Assembly (NCBI RefSeq): GCF_018502485.1
Contig: NZ_CP075546.1
Length of the DNA: 64,000 nt
DNA from: Methanospirillum purgamenti
Lineage (GTDB): Archaea > Halobacteriota > Methanomicrobia > Methanomicrobiales > Methanospirillaceae
Strand: one strand, 5' to 3'
A model generated the notes under the pieces. It did no database searches. It had not been told where the DNA came from and saw only the letters and a program-made list of their open reading frames with translations. This document shows positions 60,357-64,000 of this stretch, piece after piece. Each line of letters begins with the position of its first letter. Position 1 is the first letter of the stretch. Made by a program: the position numbers and the translations under genes.

Positions 60357-61169
60357 ATGGACATAAATAAAAAAATACAGGGTTTGAAAAGCATAATCAG
60401 AGAACATGCACCACTCCTCATCGCATACTCAGGAGGTGTTGACAGTACCCTGCTTGCTGTACTTACCAGGGAGACAATCGGAGCAGAGAATATGCATTGT
60501 GTACTGGTGGACGGACCGGAAGTTCCCCGGAGAGCAGTGACAGCGGCAATAAACCAGTCAGAATACCTGAAAATTCCTCTCACTGTCCGGGAAGGAGTAA
60601 CGTTCTCAAGTGATTTGCAAAAAACTAACCCGCATGACCGTTGCAGGCATTGCAAACTGGGAACCTATACGGTCCTCAAACAAATTGCTGACGATACCGA
60701 CTGTAAATACATCGCGGATGGTGCGAATGCATCCGATTTAGGAGAACATCGTCCAGGCATTGAAGCATTCAGCTCATGTGGTGTTATTCACCCGTTTATC
60801 ATGGCAGGGATTACCAAACAGGATATCAGGGAGATTGCCTATCAGATGGAACTGCCATTCTGGGATAAACCATCTTCAGCCTGCCTGTATTCCCGTATCC
60901 CATACGGAGAAGAGATTACCTATGAGAAACTTCGGATGATTGAAAAGGGGGAGGAACTGCTGTTTGACATCGGAATCAGACAAGCCAGGGTCAGGCATCA
61001 TGGAGCGATTGCACGAATTGAAGTGCTCCCGGAAGAGATGGAAAAAATCATCGCACACAGAGAACAGATTCACTCGTTTTTTAAAAATATCGGGTTTTTA
61101 TATGTCACCCTTGATCTGAAAGGATATCGGTCAGGAAGTATGGATGAGGTTCTCAATTCCTCATCCTGA
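60357..61169 (+). CDS. larE: ATP-dependent sulfur transferase LarE, three-cysteine type
   Basis: From ATG 60357 (CGGTGCATATT before it) the protein has 270 residues. The PP-loop SGGVDS is at 25-30. Cysteines at 96 and 99 (DRCRHCKLG) and 176 (PSSACLYSRIPYG) are those that in other three-cysteine LarE proteins bind a [4Fe-4S] cluster used for catalytic sulfur transfer, rather than the sacrificial single-cysteine type. LarE thiolates the nickel-pincer cofactor precursor made by LarB, which LarC then loads with nickel. No larA, B or C is in the window, so the partner is elsewhere or the target differs. Confidence 0.88.
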   Translation: MDINKKIQGLKSIIREHAPLLIAYSGGVDSTLLAVLTRETIGAENMHCVLVDGPEVPRRAVTAAINQSEYLKIPLTVREGVTFSSDLQKTNPHDRCRHCKLGTYTVLKQIADDTDCKYIADGANASDLGEHRPGIEAFSSCGVIHPFIMAGITKQDIREIAYQMELPFWDKPSSACLYSRIPYGEEITYEKLRMIEKGEELLFDIGIRQARVRHHGAIARIEVLPEEMEKIIAHREQIHSFFKNIGFLYVTLDLKGYRSGSMDEVLNSSS

Positions 61170-61183
61170 ATAGTCAAAATGTT

Positions 61184-61489
61184 CTACTCCGGTCTTTTCT
61201 GACGATTATAGGTAGTCAGAAGATTTTCTATAAATTCTTCGGCAGATTTCGAATCCGAACTCTGGAAGGTAGTATAAAAGATAGAGTCGTCAGACATACC
61301 TTTCAGAGTCAACCAATCTTCTTTTCGGAAAGTAAACATCAAAAGCCCTCCTAACTCTCTCTTCTCTATTTTTCCGAGCGTTTCCAGGATATCAATAAAG
61401 GGCTTGTCTACCGGATCACTCAGGGTATATTCGTAGATACTAGATCCATCAGTACATTTTGATGATCGTTTCTTTTTTACCACGTACAT
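61184..61489 (-). CDS. Small protein of unknown function
   Basis: From ATG 61489 the protein has 101 residues and starts MYVVKKKRSSKCTDGSS; a frame extension to 61558 looks less likely. It has several alternating segments (SIYEYTLSDPVDKPFID, ELGGLLMFTFRKEDWLTL) and a final helix (SAEEFIENLLTTYNRQK). No known motif. It is convergent with larE, 15 bases apart. Confidence 0.5.
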   Translation of the reverse strand: MYVVKKKRSSKCTDGSSIYEYTLSDPVDKPFIDILETLGKIEKRELGGLLMFTFRKEDWLTLKGMSDDSIFYTTFQSSDSKSAEEFIENLLTTYNRQKRPE

Positions 61490-61771
61490 ATATGGCACCT
61501 GGCATTGTATGGCATAGAATTGAGAGAAAACTCTCCTATAAAGAACTGAATATTTCACCGCGAAGTTCCCGGAGATAAGAGTACTGTGGATACCATATAC
61601 CCGAAGAGATCCGGATTTTTTTCTCCGAACCAGAATAATTCAGGCCAATTCCATTTTCTCTTGAATGAGGCATATTCTTTCCTCATGTTCAATTCATGAA
61701 CACATACAGGTATACCGCAGAGGGAATAACCAATCGAAAACCGGCAGAATATACCCCATCATTCCATTAAA

Positions 61772-61939
61772 TTAAGAGGATTCGGTAATTTCAAAGACTT
61801 CTTTGCCCTCCTGACAGAGCGGGCAGAGCCAGTCATCTGGGAGATCATCAAACGCGGTCCCTGGTTCAATACCATTATCCGGATCTCCCTTAGCGGGATC
61901 ATACACATATCCGCATATTGAGCACTCATATGAATCCAT
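61772..61939 (-). CDS. Rubredoxin
   Basis: A 55-residue protein with the two rubredoxin knuckles, CSICGYVYDPAKGDPD (Cys6, Cys9) and DWLCPLC (Cys39, Cys42), and the expected GIEPGTAFDDLPDDW between. AGGAG lies 8 bases before the start at 61939. It binds one iron and acts as an electron carrier in oxygen or superoxide defence. It is the last gene of a group with a CxxC protein and a cupin, five bases after the former. Confidence 0.92.
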   Translation of the reverse strand: MDSYECSICGYVYDPAKGDPDNGIEPGTAFDDLPDDWLCPLCQEGKEVFEITESS

Positions 61940-61944
61940 CTTCA

Positions 61945-62226
61945 TCACTCCTTTGGTATTCGTTCTTTGTACACCGAAAGCAGGGCATCAGCATATTTCT
62001 CAGTCATCTTCGTCGGAATGTAGTTAAGCACTTTTGCTCGTTTCACCAGTTCATTCCTGATATCACTGTCACTTCCCAGATGAAGGGCTGCGACCTCATC
62101 GATAATAAAGTCAAGCTGGTTTATTCCCGTCGGCTTTCCATCCACCAGAATGGAGCCGATATTCGTGTCCTGAGGGACAATACCCCCACAGACTTTGCAA
62201 TACACTCCATCCTTCTCGTCACTCAT
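61945..62226 (-). CDS. Small CxxC protein with conserved NYIP domain
   Basis: From ATG 62226 (GGAGAAGGAATC before it) the protein has 93 residues. A VYCKVCGG knuckle near the start may bind metal or be redox-active. The rest (ILVDGKPTGINQLDFII, then NELVKRAKVLNYIPTK and ADALLSVYKER) is a helical domain that I have seen next to small redox or permease genes, without known role. The start overlaps the cupin stop by four bases and the stop is five bases from the rubredoxin start, so these are one unit. Confidence 0.6.
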   Translation of the reverse strand: MSDEKDGVYCKVCGGIVPQDTNIGSILVDGKPTGINQLDFIIDEVAALHLGSDSDIRNELVKRAKVLNYIPTKMTEKYADALLSVYKERIPKE

Positions 62227-62603
62227 GATTCCTTCTCCCGGATCATCGTCAGGGACATCTTGAACCTGGTTATAGCGCTCAGGGCGTGGGGAACCCCGGC
62301 TGGGAAGATTATCGTATCTCCTTCCTTCATCTGGTACGTTACACCCTGAACCCATACCTCACATTCACCGTCAAGAATGGTGACGACCGCATCAAAAGGA
62401 GCGGTGTGTTCAGATAACCCTTCGTCCTCGTCAAAGGAAAAGAGGGTAATGGATCCTGCCTTCGTATTCACGATCATCCGGCTGGCAACCGTACCATCCT
62501 GATAATCGACAAGATCTTTCAGGGTCAATACTTTTCCACGAAGCTCGTCACGCTTCTTACCGGTTTTATCCGCTTTTTCCAGGGTATCTGAATTGAATTC
62601 CAT
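62223..62603 (-). CDS. Cupin-domain protein
   Basis: From ATG 62603 (GGTGAAGATC before it) the protein has 126 residues with a cupin barrel: SEHTAPFDAVVTILDGECEVWV and MKEGDTIIFPAGVPHAL carry the two cupin motifs with their metal-binding His residues. The substrate is unknown. In operons with rubredoxin and Hcp such cupins are thought to act in stress or metal binding. Confidence 0.8.
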   Translation of the reverse strand: MEFNSDTLEKADKTGKKRDELRGKVLTLKDLVDYQDGTVASRMIVNTKAGSITLFSFDEDEGLSEHTAPFDAVVTILDGECEVWVQGVTYQMKEGDTIIFPAGVPHALSAITRFKMSLTMIREKES

Positions 62604-62734
62604 GATCTTCACCAGGGGAGAATAATTAAGGTACTGACGTTCGGGCACTTATGTATTTCAGGCAGGAGGAATCGGAGCATAGAAGTTCTACGCATCCGGA
62701 TGATGAAAGATATTGGCTGTGGCCGTGATTGGTA

Positions 62735-64000
62735 TCAGACCGGAACCATCCGCTTCATGTCCTCTTCTACGGTGCTGTTCTTTCCGATATTAAAGTTTTC
62801 AACCAGGACGTTGAGCACCCCCGGAGAGACAAAACCAGGCAGTTTCGGACCGAGAGTGATGTTCTTTACCCCGAGTGAGAGCAGAGCAAGGAGGACAAGA
62901 ACCGCCTTCTGTTCATACCAGGCAATATTGAAGACCACCGGCAGTTCGTTGATACTGACCCCGAATGCCTCTGCCAGGGCCTTGGCGATGACCACCAGTG
63001 AGTAACAGTCATTACACTGACCGGCGTCAATCACCCGGGGGATACCGCCTATGTCACCCAAGTCCAGGAAATTATACCGGTACTTGGCACACCCGGCGGT
63101 CAGGATGACGGTGTTCTTTGGCAGGGCCTGTGCAAAGTCCGTGTAATACTGACGCTCAGACTGACGCCCGTCACACCCGGCCATAACCACGAACTTCTTG
63201 ATATCTCCCTTCTTTACGGCATCAATCACGGTTCCGGCAAGGGCAAGAACAGCTTCATGGGCACAGCCGGTGATGAGATCGCGACCGTTGGTTTTGGCCG
63301 GCTCTGGGGGCTGGCATTTCTTTGCATGGTCGATGATGGCAGAGAAGTCCTTGGTTCCGTCTGCCTTCTTCGGGATGTATGTGATACCCGGATACCCTGC
63401 CGGACCGGTGGTGTATACCCGGCCTATATATGAATCCCTGGGAGGAACGATACAGTTCGTCGTAACCAGGACCGGACCGTTAAAGGTATCAAACTCTTCC
63501 TTCTGGTGCCACCAGGATGATCCATAGTTCCCGATCAAATGCGTGTACTTCTTGAATGCCGGGTATGCATGTGCAGGGAGCATCTCGCCATGCGTGTAGA
63601 TATCAACTCCGCTGTCCCTGGACTGCTCGAGGAGCTGCTCCATGTCACGAAGGTCATGTCCGGTGATCAGAATACCCGGATTTGTTCCAACAGTGGTCTT
63701 TACTGATGTGATCTCCGGATTTCCATAGGTCTTCGTATTCGCGGTATCAAGCAGGGCAAGTGTCTGAACACCTACCTCCCCGCATTCGAGCACCATGGCG
63801 ATCATTGCATCAACGGGAAGATCCTGCACAGTTGATGCAAGACCTTTCTGCATATAGTCGGTTATTGCCGCGTCCGTAAATCCGAGCATCTCTGCATGGT
63901 GATAATATGCAGCGACACCTTTCAGACCAAATACCACCAGAGCCCGGAGTGAATGCACATCATCATTGACATTGGCTAATTCTGCAATCTCTTTCGCCTT
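62735..64000 (-). CDS. hcp: Hybrid cluster protein (hydroxylamine reductase), cut by right edge
   Basis: The frame runs to the last base of the window, so the N-terminus with the first Fe-S cysteines is missing; about 421 C-terminal residues are present. Ligands of the hybrid cluster are visible: the Glu in THGEMLPAH, Cys in TTNCIVPPRDSY, Cys in LTAGCAKYRYN, Cys in GQCNDCYS, and Glu in EQKAVLVLLALL. Hcp handles nitric oxide or hydroxylamine and peroxide-type stress. It is followed, 131 bases downstream, by the cupin, CxxC protein and rubredoxin genes. Confidence 0.95.
   Translation of the reverse strand, partial: KAKEIAELANVNDDVHSLRALVVFGLKGVAAYYHHAEMLGFTDAAITDYMQKGLASTVQDLPVDAMIAMVLECGEVGVQTLALLDTANTKTYGNPEITSVKTTVGTNPGILITGHDLRDMEQLLEQSRDSGVDIYTHGEMLPAHAYPAFKKYTHLIGNYGSSWWHQKEEFDTFNGPVLVTTNCIVPPRDSYIGRVYTTGPAGYPGITYIPKKADGTKDFSAIIDHAKKCQPPEPAKTNGRDLITGCAHEAVLALAGTVIDAVKKGDIKKFVVMAGCDGRQSERQYYTDFAQALPKNTVILTAGCAKYRYNFLDLGDIGGIPRVIDAGQCNDCYSLVVIAKALAEAFGVSINELPVVFNIAWYEQKAVLVLLALLSLGVKNITLGPKLPGFVSPGVLNVLVENFNIGKNSTVEEDMKRMVPV

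Noticed and set aside
1..64000. CRISPR arrays, intact insertion sequences, rRNA genes
   Set aside because: No regularly spaced repeats, transposase motifs with terminal repeats, or rRNA-like stretches were seen on reading both strands.

Overview
The window comes from a hydrogenotrophic methanogenic archaeon, most likely a Methanospirillum-type member of the Methanomicrobiales. The evidence is the set of methanogenesis operons (fwd, mcr, mtr), a Sep-tRNA:Cys-tRNA synthase, the methanogen-restricted DUF2124 family, archaeal TATA-type promoters and T-run terminators. No rRNA, CRISPR array or intact insertion sequence is visible. There are two tRNA-Cys genes and one decayed tRNA-Cys copy.

Layout. 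1-3 kb: the end of a formylmethanofuran dehydrogenase operon (fwdB-A-C). 3-22 kb: an AT-rich surface-glycan region with an ABC exporter, six glycosyltransferase/asparagine-synthase-type genes, a small nucleotide-sugar operon (aminotransferase, epimerase, acyltransferase), and a minus-strand operon that carries all five Wbp-type enzymes expected for a UDP-2,3-diacetamido-mannuronic acid. Several long gaps here hold decayed genes. 22.5-27.5 kb: the methyl-coenzyme M reductase operon mcrBDCGA. 27.7-35.1 kb: a metal-cluster module resembling the ORP (orange protein) operons of sulfate reducers: two NifX-like proteins, two MinD-type ATPases with inserted ferredoxins, an Mrp/NBP35 ATPase, a DUF134 regulator and small Gly/Arg-rich DUF5320-type proteins. 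A CATATG-centred palindrome recurs in front of its genes. 35.3-36.6 kb: a B12/radical SAM enzyme of the type that methylates a glutamine of McrA. 37-42.7 kb: the mtr operon in the order E-D-C-B-A-F-(A-G fusion)-H. In the mtrG position sits a second MtrA cobamide domain fused to MtrG.

42.8-48.6 kb: an Mrr-like restriction protein, cysS directly downstream of a tRNA-Cys gene, a second tRNA-Cys, two proteins of unknown function and a polyferredoxin-like membrane protein. 49.2-53.4 kb: a tightly overlapping five-gene operon of plasmid or viral type built around a 1036-residue primase-helicase, whose coding sequence contains helically phased iteron-like repeats. 54.3-61.2 kb: a sulfur/cysteine block with SepCysS, MetY-like sulfhydrylase, bacterial-type CysK, an E1-like ThiF/HesA protein, ThiI and a three-cysteine LarE; a decayed tRNA-Cys lies just upstream of thiI. 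61.2-64 kb: a stress group with rubredoxin, a CxxC protein, a cupin and hybrid cluster protein (Hcp, cut by the right edge).

Together the genes give the first (Fwd), sixth (Mtr) and last (Mcr) steps of CO2 reduction to methane, one probable Mcr-modifying enzyme, two parallel routes to Cys-tRNA(Cys) (CysRS, and SepCysS with SepRS elsewhere), and sulfur transfer for tRNA thiolation and cofactors. The most unusual observations are the MtrA-MtrG fusion beside a near-identical MtrA, the palindrome-tagged ORP-like module, the phased repeat arrays inside the primase-helicase gene, and the tRNA-Cys set (A37/G73 type next to cysS, G37/U73 type, and a pseudogene).
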